Shown piece by piece: positions 46,772-58,419 of a stretch of DNA of 64,000 bases. The DNA comes from Diadema setosum. Lineage: Eukaryota > Echinodermata > Echinoidea > Diadematoida > Diadematidae. A model generated the notes under the pieces. That model ran no database searches and had not been told where the DNA came from. It saw only the letters and a list, made by a program, of their open reading frames with translations. How positions within the stretch are numbered: the stretch's first letter is position 1; each line of letters starts with the position of its first letter. A program made the position numbers and the translations under genes. The DNA is taken from assembly GCF_964275005.1 (NCBI RefSeq), contig NC_092688.1, positions 24,020,940-24,084,939 of the forward strand, read 5' to 3'.

Positions 46772-47410
46772 CTATGCAGTAAGATCACGCAATAAAGTTA
46801 GAAGTTGAGAAGCCGTTTTACTTCTTTATCAAACCCTTATTATCACACTCAACAATAGCTTTGTCATAACTTCATGGTAGTATACAAGTTTTACACTATA
46901 AATCATGGAAGGAGAAAACTATAGAAATCGTGGCAATGTGCTTTTCGGAAATTTGATTTTGAGACAAGTTAACCATCATTGATATAAACAAAGTTTATTA
47001 AAAAAAAATTGTAAATGTAATTGATGTGCATTGACGACCTGGCCTCTAGAAGTACTATTTGTCTTTTTCCCTCTATCTTCCCTTTTTTCAGATTATATTT
47101 TGATCATGTAATGCTACTTTCACGTTATTCTTTTATGCTACGTTCACAACACCAAAGTTAGAGCCTGGGTATGATAACCGAAAATTCGTTTCCAGCGTTC
47201 CTTTACCCGACCATATCTTGCAAACTTTTTCGTTGTTTTGCTAGTTTGTGCTTTTTTACACGAAATATTGATAGATAACTCCATCTCTAATCTTTTTTTT
47301 TTCCTGTTCGTTTGTTTAAAAAATCGCACACATTGTATTTCATAAATTAATGCAAATTATTCAGTCATGGTTTCAATTTTTTGTCGACGTACGTTACACT
47401 GCAGCTATAC

Positions 47411-47629
47411 CTTGAGGTAGACATGATAGGTGCTGAAACTTTTTCCTTGTTGCTGTACTGGGCAACTTCTGAGCCGAATAATTCTCTGCCGCTGGGAAGC
47501 CAAGTTCCCCGCAGACCAAGTCAGCAGCTATAGTATTAAACCCATTGTAGCAGACATACCCGTCTGATCCGAGCACAACTAAACCTTCCAGCAGAGAGGG
47601 CCCATTAACCAGCCTCACAGAGGGTATTT
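47411..47629 (-). CDS. Gene B exon 3: SRCR domain, first half
   Basis: 219 nt, phase 1-1, acceptor TTTCAAG, donor GTATAG. It encodes EIPSVRLVNGPSLLEGLVVL, GYVCYNGFN, ADLVCGELGFPAAENY and FQHLSCLPQ. It has the first three cysteines of a six-cysteine, two-exon SRCR domain. Confidence 0.9.
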
Positions 47630-48356
47630 CTTGAAAGTGAAAAATAATGTACATATACGACTTGTGTATGGTGTATACATTAGTTTCGAAACGCTTCATG
47701 TACTTTCGTTTATTATATTCACGAATTTTTATGTAGAGCAGAGATTTTGCAGTACAGTGTACATACGTGCCTTTTGGAACAATGAAATTTTTAGAGTTTT
47801 CGTTATTGTAACATTTAGAAAAGCCACTGAACTATACACTAGAGTCAGTAAGAAAGTCGAATTCTGAAATAAGATATTGACCGCCTTCAACATTATTATT
47901 TTTTTAAGGATAATACTTTCCAAATTGTTTTCATTGCACAAAGCAAAGAAACAAACAAACGAAAAAAAAAATCATTCATCCTAGTGGTGTTCGAGCAATC
48001 CTCATTATTAAACATTATGCAATGGAAAAAAAATGAAGCAAAACTGAATTAGACCGTATGCTCTAACTTTGAAAGTAACTTTGTTCTTCCAGAGTTCGCA
48101 TTATTATTTACAATGGTAATCGCTTTAGTAAATGTCATGGTAGTAGTCTACGCCGTTTGGCAAACAGGTGAAATTAGGCACATATAACTTGTTATATTCA
48201 TCTCTGCGTTTTCCCCAAATGATTAAAAAAACTGATGAAGAACAGGAGAGAAGACAAGGGAACAAAATGAAATCAACACTTTTTAACAAAGAGTCATTAT
48301 AGCCTTATAAACCAAAGACATCTTTAATCATTGCAAAGCGCGAGTATTACACTTAC

Positions 48357-48666
48357 CATCATAACACTTTACGTTCAACTTGAAATTTGCAGGGTATATA
48401 TAGAAACCGTGACAGCTTCGTCTCATGGGTCAGTGATAAGACGGGCGAAGTCTGTACGTAATTTAAGATAACTATGTTAGACGTCTTGTTAGCTATCTCA
48501 TCTAATACTTGGAATCTCATCACCCTGTTATTGAGAGACTCGATCTCAGTGAGAATTCTCCGTCCCATGGGTGCCTGTACGACCCAACCATCACTGCTGG
48601 AGACGCAGTTTTCCTCACACGAGAGGAAGCGTTCTACAGTCCCTTCCGTACAATTCAGAGTTAAAT
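48357..48666 (-). pseudogene. Gene B exon 2: CUB-like module with a broken reading frame
   Basis: 310 nt, 13 shorter than the A copy, acceptor CCCACAG and donor GTAAGT. The entry frame reads LTLNCTEGTVERFLSCEENC, then DGWVVQAPMGRRILTEIESL and IANKTSNIVILNY, then ends in a stop at the donor. The exit frame reads YPANFKLNVKCYD and joins correctly to the SRCR exon. Where A's third frame reads TGPSDEA, B has a TGA and a deletion of about 14 bases a little further on. So B shares A's frame break (near 48425-48445) and has further damage. Confidence 0.65.
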
Positions 48667-49251
48667 CTGTGGGATATGAACAAGACCAAATGGGAACAGT
48701 TGCAGTTATGTGGTCTACATGATTTCAAAATGTCACATACATTTGGACTCAGGTCTATGATTTGTTTCAGTAGGCCTGAAGATAGCATTTGCTTCGTCAC
48801 GTTAATTTGCGCGTTATGCCTGTTTAAAGTTTGACATTTTGTCGTTAATGAGTGCACCAAAGCTCAGGTTAATCAAGTTAATAATTCATGGTCCTTCAGA
48901 ACGGCTTTTGTCACATATTATCTAATCCTTTTTGTGCTTTACATTTAGTAAAAGATGACTCTGTTCACGCTGGAGGACCCTTATCTTATAGGAGCTCCCT
49001 TTCTAAAGGGCTGTTTGTTTGTTTTTTTACTTGTTTATTTCTTTTCATCTGTTTATTTTCGGTGAAGTAGAAACATCTAATTTCGATAAAAATGTTCTCG
49101 ACATGATAAATTTCTTAACTGACGATTTTTAGTTTTATTGTAGAGCATACTGAAATGTGCCACATTTTGAACTGATTAAGGTACTCAAGTTAGATTGATA
49201 ATCAAAGAATTATCACACGCAATGTATTACATGGTATATATACTATATCGT

Positions 49252-49303
49252 ATCATATCATATCATATCATATCATATCATATCATATCATATCATATCA
49301 TAA
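49252..49303. repeat. (ATATC)n short tandem repeat
   Basis: About ten five-base units in gene B intron 1, at the place where A carries a different five-base repeat. Confidence 0.9.
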
Positions 49304-49547
49304 TATCCAGTTTACAGTAGAAATAAACGTCTCAACATCTAATTACAACAGGAAATAGTTACAGTATCGGTAGGAAAATGAAATTTCTAGTTTACTGAGT
49401 CTCCAGTCGACTAATGTGTCTAGACGAATTATAAAGGATAGAACATGAGAGCAATTGACATTCCTTAACGTTGGTATTAGTGGTCTTCCCAGCATAAACG
49501 ATTTTGAAACGAATTGCGATACTAATTATAATGTTAATGCTACTTAC

Positions 49548-49623
49548 AGACTGCATCCGTCGAGAAAATTTGGAAGACGTAACACAGGATCACACCAGCA
49601 AATGATGATACTATGGCAGTCAT
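49548..49623 (-). CDS. Gene B exon 1: signal peptide
   Basis: ATG at 49623 begins MTAIVSSFAGVILCYVFQIF, STDAVC, a signal peptide with a hydrophobic core. Exit phase 1 at CAGTCT|GTAAGT. Skipping exon 2 would join T to AA of exon 3 and make a TAA stop, so exon 2, or part of it, must be included for a product. Confidence 0.85.
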
Positions 49624-49690
49624 TCTGCTTTCGATATTCAACACTTTACCAGGATCTTAACTATTTTGAAACCGATTTTGACGTTATACA

Positions 49691-49697
49691 ATTTATA
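49691..49697 (-). promoter_or_regulatory. TATA box of gene B
   Basis: GATATAAATT on the minus strand, about 70 bases upstream of the ATG, in a flank conserved with gene A. The aligned A sequence is GCATACAAATT. This implies a 5' leader of roughly 40 bases in B. Confidence 0.5.
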
Positions 49698-50240
49698 TCC
49701 AGTGAAGGCATTCGCTGCAGAGGCCTGTGGATAAACGCGGAATCTTCGAGACTCCAAATCAAGTCTTCTAGGGCTATAGAAGAATGAGCAAACATCACAT
49801 TAGGTAGTGAGGGAGAGGGAGGCACACTATGTCAGCCAAATTTTGTCAATCTGAGAGCTCGTTGAATCAATGCCGTACAGGAGACACTTTATTGATTATA
49901 CCAGGGTTCAAATAAGCCACAATAACCACTTCAGAGTGTCACTCATGTGTCCGATTCGAATGAAAAACATCGCAATTTCTCTCGCCATGTTGTATCTTCA
50001 GTTTCATATCCGTATTCGATAATTGGATTAGAACAATGGTATGATATCTCCTTCAGATACGATAAGAATAATAACTGATTGTAACACTTATCCTCCCTCT
50101 TTTTATTACAGGAAGATGATGTCATTTTCAGACTTTTCGGTTTCGTACACTATATTTGAATGAAGAAAAAAAAAAACAGGCGGCCGGGAGGAAACACTTC
50201 ATCGTCGTGATTTTATATCAGCAAACGTTAACCATGAGTG
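49698..50240. other. Gene B upstream flank shared with gene A
   Basis: Ordered blocks match 21600-22170, including CATTCGCTGCAGAGGC, CACTTC.G.GTGTCACTCAT and AGAATAATAACTGATTGTAAC. This is the 5' edge of the duplicated unit. Confidence 0.6.
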
Positions 50241-50619
50241 ATTATTTATCAAATTAAGATTTGCAACAAATATCTACCCGCCATGGTGCTACTTAATAAC
50301 TCTATGCCATTTTCCATCATCTATCTTCATTTGATTTACTTTTCTCCTGTTTTACCTCCATCAGCAAATTCTTTCTAATACGCATTGATCTTGGTTTATT
50401 GTGCGGCGTGCCTTATATACTTATCTTATGATTAAGTTATGTCAAACTATCCAATTCATTGCTTAATTCTCCGTCATGAAATCAGTTGGCTGGACACAGC
50501 TTCTGCCATTACTCTAATAACCTTTTAAGAAGGTTTGCACCGTCAGATTAGCACGTATAAGCGACGGCTGCAAACTGTCATGTCAAAGCAAAATTACATA
50601 ATTACATTTTTAAGGGGAA

Positions 50620-50960
50620 TAAGCCCCAATCACTTATGCGGAATGTGTGAATTAATCCACCAATACGGTTCGAGGAAAATCGGACCATCCGTTCAAAAGG
50701 TGTGATTTTTTACACTTTCGGTGCCACCATGGTTGGATGAGAAGACCGCAATCAGTTCGTGACGTCGCTGCGGGACAACAATATGGAAATTATGAAGAAT
50801 TAAGTTCAACGTATGTTCACTGTTGTAAGCTTTACGTTTCCTCGTCTTGTCAGTGACATAAGTATGTTAAGGATTGACATTTTCCCATGCTTTAAGAAAG
50901 AGGTGAGTTTGGTGCACTTTCGTTATGCTAGCAAAAAAAAAAGACAACAACTGAATTCTC
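50620..50960. repeat. Dispersed repeat fragment
   Basis: Contains GAGGAAAATCGGACCATCCG, TTGGATGAGAAGACCGCA and GTGACGTCGCTGCGGGACAACAA. These match parts of the MITE at 28964-29500 and the fragment at 22214-22395. Ends not defined. Confidence 0.5.
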
Positions 50961-51520
50961 TTTATATTTTCTTTACATTTTCATCATACTGTGACTTCAG
51001 GAACTGTTCTAGAAGAAAAAGAAACGTTGAACTCTATGTGTCATACTGTAACAAAAATAAAAACCATGATCGATGCAGCTCCATACGATCTACAAACGTG
51101 CATGCTAAACTCTCTGTCCTTATGAAAAACCTTTGAAACTTGAGCAGAATCCGCTGGCTGATATGAAGAGCACAGAACATGAAACAGGCGAGGGCGCTAC
51201 CACCAAAAGTGACCTTTTCGCCCCTAACGGGGCGAAAATCATTATACATTATTGAAATAAATTATAATATCCACACACTAATATTTACTTGTGAGTAAAT
51301 TTAGTGTATAGATGGTAGATATTGCGTCCTGAAGTGTGCACCCTGAAACAAACCTTCAGTAGACCTTTTACCTTTCTACTATGCTTTTTAACAATATAGG
51401 AATATTTTTCATAGCTCGAACAATGCGATCAGTTTAAGCTTTTAATGAATACACTTCCGACGAATGACAAAGTGAAAGTGGCTCGCTTGCCCTGCCCGTA
51501 CATTAGTAAAATGAGCAGTT
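50961..51520. other. Spacer without recognised gene
   Basis: Nothing identifiable. A short palindrome (TCGCCCCTAACGGGGCGA) lies at 51219-51236. Confidence 0.4.
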
Positions 51521-51524
51521 TTCA

Positions 51525-52130
51525 TAAGTTATGACCACAGTCCTCAGCAGTGATTTTTTTTACTACGTTTAATTCCCTAGAAATTTGAATTAAAATGTTC
51601 TGTAAATGCGACATTTATACTCTGCTTTTACAAAAAAAAGTCCCTACCGTGGGAGGGGGTATCCCCCTCACATCCCCCCCCCCCTCCCCGCTAGGTCGTT
51701 TTGCTCCATCCTCGGCGAGGATCTCACACCGTCACATAAATGTATCCCCCGTATGTTATAACCATAGTCCTTCGCACTATTTTTCCACTAATTTTTAATT
51801 TCCTAGAAATTTGCTTTTAATTGTTCTATAAACGCGACTTTTGTACTTTGTTTTTACATAAAGTCCCTACCGTGGAAGGGGAGTATCCCCCTCCCACCCC
51901 CACCCCCCCCCCCCCGGCTCGGTCGCTTCGCTCCCTCGCCGAGGATCTCACACCGTCACATAAATGTACCCCTGTCTGTTATAATCATACTCCTTTGCAC
52001 TATTTTTTTTTCCACTACGTATAATTTCTAAAAAAAAAAATTGTTTTAAATGCTCTGTAAACGCGTCTATACCGTGGTACCTGCCTCGCCGAGGAATTCA
52101 CACCGTCATGTGTCCCCGTCGAGATTTTGG
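51525..52130. repeat. Tandem repeat of about 225 bp, 2.5 copies
   Basis: Successive units begin near 51565, 51795 and 52025. Each holds CCTAGAAATTTG, CTCTGTAAACGCG-like, AGTCCCTACCGTGG, a C-rich run after TATCCCCCTC, and GCCGAGGATCTCACACCGTC. The third unit is shortened. It abuts the left arm of the following foldback. Confidence 0.75.
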
Positions 52131-53915
52131 GTGCACGTCACGAGACCGACACCCACGAGTCATACAGCCTACAAGTTATACAGCTCACAAGTCATACAGC
52201 CCACGAGTCATACAGCTCACAAGTCATACAGCCCACCAGTTATACAGCCCACGAGTTCGACACTGAGTAAATAAAACCCACGAGTTCGACATCAAGTAAA
52301 ATAAGCCCAGGAGTTATACGGCTCACGAGACCGACACTACGCACAAAAGGCTCATGAGACCGACAGTAAGCAATCAAAGCCCACGAGACCGACACTACAC
52401 TTAAAAGGTCCACGAGACCGACGCTACGCATACAAGGCTCACGAGACCGACATTACGCAAAAGAGGTTCACGAGACCGACATTAAGCAAAGAAGGCCCAC
52501 GAGACCGACAGGATGAACAGCGCCACCTATAGACCAATAAATTGTATAGGGTGTCCTGATAATAGCATAGGAAGATATGAGAGATGGAAAAGAAGAGTTG
52601 CCATCTCCGGCAGGGTGTAACCCCATCAGTTGCCCCCCCCCCCCCCCGAAATGATTAGGATCTTTAATTGTGTTTGCATGGGTGTTTGTTTGTGAAAAAA
52701 AAATGAACAAAGTACAGTAAAAGTGTGTAACAGATCTTTCCACAGTAAACCTGCGAGGGTGTTGAATTAGTATTAATTAAAAATAAAAAAATAATGTAAT
52801 CGTCTATTAAGGTACCGTAAGGGATTCGGGAAAAATTAGATGCATCCAGGAAAGCAGCTATTGTATTTTACGAAAAAATGTACTGTTTGGAGGAGAGCCA
52901 CAAATTGAATTGAATCCCTGTGATACAAAACGTTTTAATCAGTAGCATTACACTATAGTTACAGAGAAAATTACAAATATATCTTACTGCAAAACTTCCA
53001 AGTAGGAGGGTAGAATATCTAAAATAGAATAAGTACAAAAATGTAACTAGTGAATCGGGAAAGAAGAGGTAAAAATTATATCCTATCCATCTTCTAGCGA
53101 AAACCTGGGAAAGCCTATTAAAATAGCACGATGGCATTATTAAAGCTCTAAAATTAATCCATACATCGTTCTTGCCCTCTTTTTAATTCATTTGCGGGTT
53201 TTTTTTTCTCTTTTTTTTTTGGGGGGGGGGGGGGATGAAGAATACTAATTCTTCTATTTTTTTTTTGGGGGGGCATGAAGAATACAATTCTATTTTTCTA
53301 CTTGATAACAATGTCGCTCCCTGACACACTCCCCCCCCCCCCCCCCGAAGTCTGTAGAAATACATGTTTGATGTCTTTCATAATTATGTAGATGGTCACC
53401 ATCTTTCAATTGATAGCGTGACGAAATTACAACCGCCAGTATGTTATTTTTCCGTTCATGGAACACCCTGTACAGGTGATTGACATGTAGATGGCGCTGT
53501 TTATCCTGTCGGTCTCGTGGGCCTTCTCTGCCTACTGTCGGTCTCGTGGGCTTTCTTTGCTTAGTGTCGGTCTCGTGAGCCTTTTTAGCTTAGTGTCGGT
53601 CTCGTGGGCCTTTTTTGCCTACTGTCGGTCTCGTGGGCTTTCTTTGCTTAGTGTCGGTCTCATGATCCTTTATTGCTTAGTGTCGGTCTCGTGGGCTATG
53701 TTTGCTTAGTGTCGGTCTCGTGGGCTATGTTTGCTTAGTGTCGGTCTCATGAGCCTTTTGTGCGTAGTGTCGGTCTCATGAGCCTTTTGTGCGTAGTGTC
53801 GAACTCATGGGCTGTATGACTCCTGAGCCGTATAACTCGTGGGCTGTATGACTCATGGACCTATTATTGATGTCGGTCTCGTGGACCGTATGACTCGTGG
53901 GTGTCGGTCTCGTGG
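52130..53915. mobile_element. Foldback element with minisatellite arms (CACGAGACCGACA)
   Basis: The left arm (52130-52512) is an array of units of 26-27 bp built on CACGAGACCGACACTACGCA and related CACGAGTCATACAGC units. The right arm (53497-53915) is the inverted array (TGTCGGTCTCGTGGGC). Just inside, AGGATGAACAGCGCCACCTA and, inverted, AGGATAAACAGCGCCATCTA also pair. The core of about 1 kb has poly-C/poly-G runs and no gene. Confidence 0.8.
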
Positions 53916-53992
53916 GATGCCCCGGAGATTTTGCCCCCCCCCCCCCCACAAAAAAAAAAGAAAAATATGCTCCGGCGCGCTTGCACCTCATA

Positions 53993-55283
53993 CAGTGCAC
54001 TCCCGTTATGACGAAATGCTCGGGACCGGCAGTTTTCTTTCGTTATAACGAAATTTCGTTATAACCCAACAAATACAATTTATAACGAAAACAAGGAAAC
54101 CACGCATTCATATTCTGTTTGTTGAATACTCATCATGTACTGGAAATCTATGTGAAATGGAATGGTACCTTTTTAATTACGTTTAGATATTACATTTAAA
54201 AGAGAGCATAAAGTTGTTTGTATTGTCGCACATGTACAGAAAATTATGGTTTATGATTCGGTTACAGTTCGCTATTCTAAAGGTTTGTTTCTCACCAAAG
54301 TTTGTTACTCCGAAGGCTCCTTATTCCGAAGTTTCGCCATTCCCGGGATTCCGAAGGTTTGTTCATCTGAAGCTTCGCTCTTCCGAAGATTTGTTATTCC
54401 GAAAGTTCATAATTTAGATAGAAATGTTTTGTTCGTTTACTGAAGGTTCGTTGATTGAAAAATGAAATGAGGTTCGTCATTCCGAATGTAATTTGTAAAT
54501 AAAAATTAGAAAGGTTCACTTTTCCGAAGGTTCGTTGTTCCGAAGACTTTTTTTTTTAATCCGAAGATGAAATGAGGTTCCTTATTCCGAAGAAGGTTTG
54601 TTAATAAAAAAAAAAAAGAGAAATGTTAGTTATTTCGAAGGTTCGGTTACCTTATGCCTTAAGACGATTATAAGGTTTGTAATTCCTAAGTTTTGTTAGT
54701 GGACTCACCTTTTTCACTGTTGGATTAACGAAACTTTTTTTTTTTATTGTTTCGATTAACAAACGTTTGGAATTCCTATCATTTTCGGACTAACGAACCG
54801 TCGTAATAAGAACCATATAAATTTCATTGTTGGATTAGCGAACCTCATTAATAACGGACCTTTGGAATAACGCCAAAATGTTCGTAATAACAAGCCCTAT
54901 TTCATTTCCGAACTAACAGACATTAAGGTGTATCAGAATCTGTGTGTTTTGTAATGAAGAACCTTTGGAACAATAAAACAAATCTTATCTAATTTCAGAT
55001 TACTCTATTACAATAACGTAAGTTCCCCATGGAAAATGTGCGTGACACACAGAGCGAACCAGAGTGATGTGAAGTGTTCGCCTATGCAGCAACGCTGTAA
55101 ACGCTTCTTCTGCTACGTAATTTCGAAAAGACTTCGTAATAACGAAAATTTCGCTATAGCCGTGTTTGTTATAATCGAATTTTGTACCATAGACTTTAAT
55201 GGTGATAATTTTGGGACCAAAAGTTTTACTTCTTTATAACTAAATTTCGTTATAACCGTGTTCGTTGTAACGGGAGTACACTG
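53993..55283. mobile_element. Pogo/Tigger-like TIR element, non-autonomous
   Basis: Flanked by TA on both sides (53991-53992 and 55284-55285). The left end is CAGTGCACTCCCGTTATGAC, the right end its inverse CAGTGTACTCCCGTTACAAC. CAGT ends plus TA duplication are typical of pogo/Tigger elements of the Tc1/mariner superfamily. Inside, degenerate TTCCGAAGGTTCGTTA units (54280-54650) face inverted TAACGAACC-type units (54720-54860), a second, inner foldback. No transposase. Confidence 0.75.
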
Positions 55284-55289
55284 TACATG

Positions 55290-56130
55290 ATTGTCATAAA
55301 TCCTTGAAATATCTGTGCTTATGAATAACTAGGGATTTTAGATATTCTCTCTGAAGCTCTGTACCAAGTCTTTTCATGCATTTTGTGAAATTCTTAGCTG
55401 CTTTTTCTTCAATATTTGCCTTGATCCCGGTTGTGAAAGAACGCCTTCGGCCGTGTAAAATGAAGACCAAACTCTCTATAAAATCTACAAGAGAGTACTT
55501 AACAATTGGATGCAATTCGCGGAACGTCTGCAGTATTTTTCTTTTTCTGGGAAGGGGAAAGAAATTTATATTCCTTTATCTTTTCTACCCTGTATCTATA
55601 GTATATGTCGCACGTTGGTACGAATTCCTGGACATTAGAACATGCACTGACTTGTCGATAATGGTACACACATTTTACAGCATATTATTATGCACTGAGT
55701 TTACAAACTAATGAAGCAGACAAGTCAATTTATATTCTATATCATTTGGTATAGATTTTTTTCCTTTGGCAGGTATGAGTTTTTATAATCTGTATTAAAT
55801 CTTGTGAAAATGTGTTCAATAATGTTATGCTTATTATGTTATCTTACTTTTTAGGCGATTAAGAAAAAAACGATACTAGGACGATGAGAGCGTGCTTGTA
55901 AACAGTCATTAATTGGTATGTCATACAAATTGTTTGTGGAGCCAGTAATGCTTCGTAAGGTGTAGCCTCTCTGAGGCACTTTGTTTTACAATAAACGTTT
56001 TTATATTCTATACCAAATTTTTCTTAACCTATTTAGTCCTTACGAAGAATTTGTAACTGAATTTGACTGAATTTGCAAGTGATGGCCAAGTTAGAGACTG
56101 CTTGTTTTCAATAAGAAGATTTTGTTTTAA
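55290..56130. other. Spacer without recognised gene
   Basis: Open frames on both strands near 55294-55711 have no recognisable motif. Left unannotated. Confidence 0.35.
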
Positions 56131-56139
56131 CGTACCCTT

Positions 56140-57470
56140 CAGTCACTGGGCTGATAGCCAGAACAGTTTGTACTCACATGTTATAGAATACGAACTGTGA
56201 AAACCCCCCCCCCCCAAAAAAAAAAAACAAACAAGTGAAATCAAATTAACATGTTTATTCACACATGCATGCCAAAGAAATTCAAAACGTGCAAGTGTTG
56301 TTCTTGTTGTTGTTTTTATTTCCGTCTTCAGATAAAAATGTACACAAGTTGCATATACATTGCATATACATAACAGCATTAAGAAAAAGGGGATTGCCCG
56401 TTTAACGTACCATACCTGCAAAATATGATTGTTCTTCCGCAGGGTCTCATGGAGTGCCTGAATGTACAATTATACATCTACGGCGTTGTCAACTATATAT
56501 ATATATTTTTTTTTCTCTCTCTTTTTTCTTTACTTACATTAAACTTTACAAATTACTGATTGACACACACAAAAAAATCCCTACATCGACGTAAATAAGC
56601 TCTGGATTGATAAGTGTTTCAGTAGTAGTCATTATAAAAGAAATCACACATCAATCGTATATACTCGAGCATGATTTGAACTAACGATCTTCTGATCTCC
56701 ATACAGACGTCATTTCCACTATAGTCCACCGAGCTTCCGCCAGACAGCACATGTTGGTTCTAATCCTTATATGTAGCATGCAGTGGGTACTGCATAATTC
56801 AACTTCAACTTCACGAAATTCTTCCGTCGAGATGATTTCATTGCAAGTAATTGACAAATTGCCCTCCATCGACGTAAATTTACTTGGAATATATTTCTTC
56901 CCGCAACTAGGAATACCAAACAATAATCTTTACGAATTTCGTTGTGTTTCATGTCAACCAAGAACAGTAGTCAATTCGTTACTTCAAGACTAAAAACACC
57001 GTTGTGTGATGTGAAAGTGGGATTTCTCTGACAATGGTTTTGTAGTGCGATTACAGTATATTTTGTGATATTTCACTAAGGATGTTGTATCTATTTCTGT
57101 AAATGCCTGAAGTTACAATGATTTATGTACAATATCGATTTTATAATTCGTACTAACATAAAGAAGAGAAAAAGAAGTGCAATTTGAAGTACATGCATAG
57201 CATATCTTCTATAACTTTATGCATTCACAATAGCGTATTACACAGTTTACACATTTGTAGCCAACTCCATTTTTTAGTTATATCAAATCTCACACAACCA
57301 CAACTCATTTTGATGATTGAATACCTGAATATAAGAACGGTCAAGTATAAAATTTGGCCGTCATCTTTGGGAACTCTTTTGGAAGAAATGCCAGTAATAG
57401 GGATAAAGTGACCGTTTTGCATTGAGTTAGTATACATAACATTCCGGTAACTGGAAAATTGAATATATAA

Positions 57471-57554
<84 letters not shown>

Positions 57555-58415
57555 GTACATGTGTTTCCATTTTTTTTTTTCTGCTGGACTTTGGCATTTC
57601 TTATATTCAGGTTGTTATAGTGCTACTATTCTAAATTGCCTATTCGTTTTTTTTTTTTTTTTTCATTCTTTTCTTATTTATGTGTGCGTTGCATCATTCT
57701 AAAATATCAAAAGGATTATGATTTCCCGTCTTAACACTTCTAAAAAGGTGAATAACTCAATTACTGACTAACTACCTAATACATTTCTTACGTGTTCATA
57801 TACATATATACATGTTTAATACTTTCCCAAATAATCCCGTTTTCACTTACTGACAATATTTTTGAGTCGTCATTGCTTCCACACTGGATGTTTTGTATAG
57901 ACTACTTTAATCATATTCATTTCGTAATTTTGTAATATCAATATCGATCAAATAGACTTGTAGCTACATAGTCATCCATCAAACTTGTAATAAAGAATGG
58001 CTTTCAGCACGCATGATACTTGGTAGATTCTCCTTCTTTCTCAAAAAGGATCATACTCTTGACTAAATATCAAATTTAAATATTATGGACTTTAACCCAA
58101 TTTGAGTTGCATAATTGAAGCATCGCATCAATAATCCAAAGGCCACGTGTTTGCTGTTTGCTCGGATTTATATTGAATGATTTGACATTATGACAATGAC
58201 TGCAACATGTCATTCCAAGGTATCATATCCCAGCTCCCCGAAAACAAATCAAATAAATAAAGACAAACATTTCAGAAAATTGCAGTGGTGCAATATCATA
58301 CGCAATAAATTTTACTGTGGAAAGAACTGTAACACTTTCGGTAAACATTCGCGTCATTAAATAATGACGAACTGACATAATGTCAGAAACATTGACTAAC
58401 AAAAGTGTTGTTCCC
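56140..58415. other. Gene C downstream flank, colinear with the gene B downstream flank
   Basis: Ordered matches to 32380-34030 and to 36030-36180 (AACATTTCAGAAAATT) support a shared duplicated unit. The 1.5-kb mariner-like element present in B's flank has no counterpart here. An (AT)n run occupies 57472-57551. No exon is seen. Confidence 0.55.
57472..57551. repeat. (AT)n microsatellite
   Basis: About 40 uninterrupted TA units. Confidence 0.95.
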
Positions 58416-58419
58416 CCTA

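Larger units (their letters stand above)
36183..49623 (-). other. Gene B: complete SRCR-WSC-CCP receptor locus
   Basis: Eleven exons from ATG at 49623 to TAG at 36183. With an intact exon 2 the product would be about 840 residues: signal peptide, CUB-like, SRCR, WSC, CCP, three stalk exons, TM, and a 342-residue tail. Architecture points to a type I receptor for extracellular ligands (SRCR and WSC are often glycan or microbe binding) that signals through tail tyrosines. The frame is broken in exon 2. Intron 4 holds an inverted AT-rich repeat pair and a TTAA MITE; the intron between exons 8 and 7 holds a GTGACCC MITE. Confidence 0.8.

Noticed and set aside
47631..47867. Plus-strand open frame overlapping the SRCR exon flank
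   Set aside because: Low-complexity intron sequence with no homologue in gene A.
51034..51249. Minus-strand 71-codon frame near a short palindrome
   Set aside because: No recognisable motif and no neighbouring exon.
52130..53915. CRISPR-like array
   Set aside because: Units are degenerate, contiguous and lack unique spacers; the array is mirrored in inverted orientation and the genome is eukaryotic.
54214..54443. Overlapping plus-strand frames reading Phe-Arg-Ser repeats
   Set aside because: They arise from degenerate TTCCGAAGG units inside the pogo-like element.
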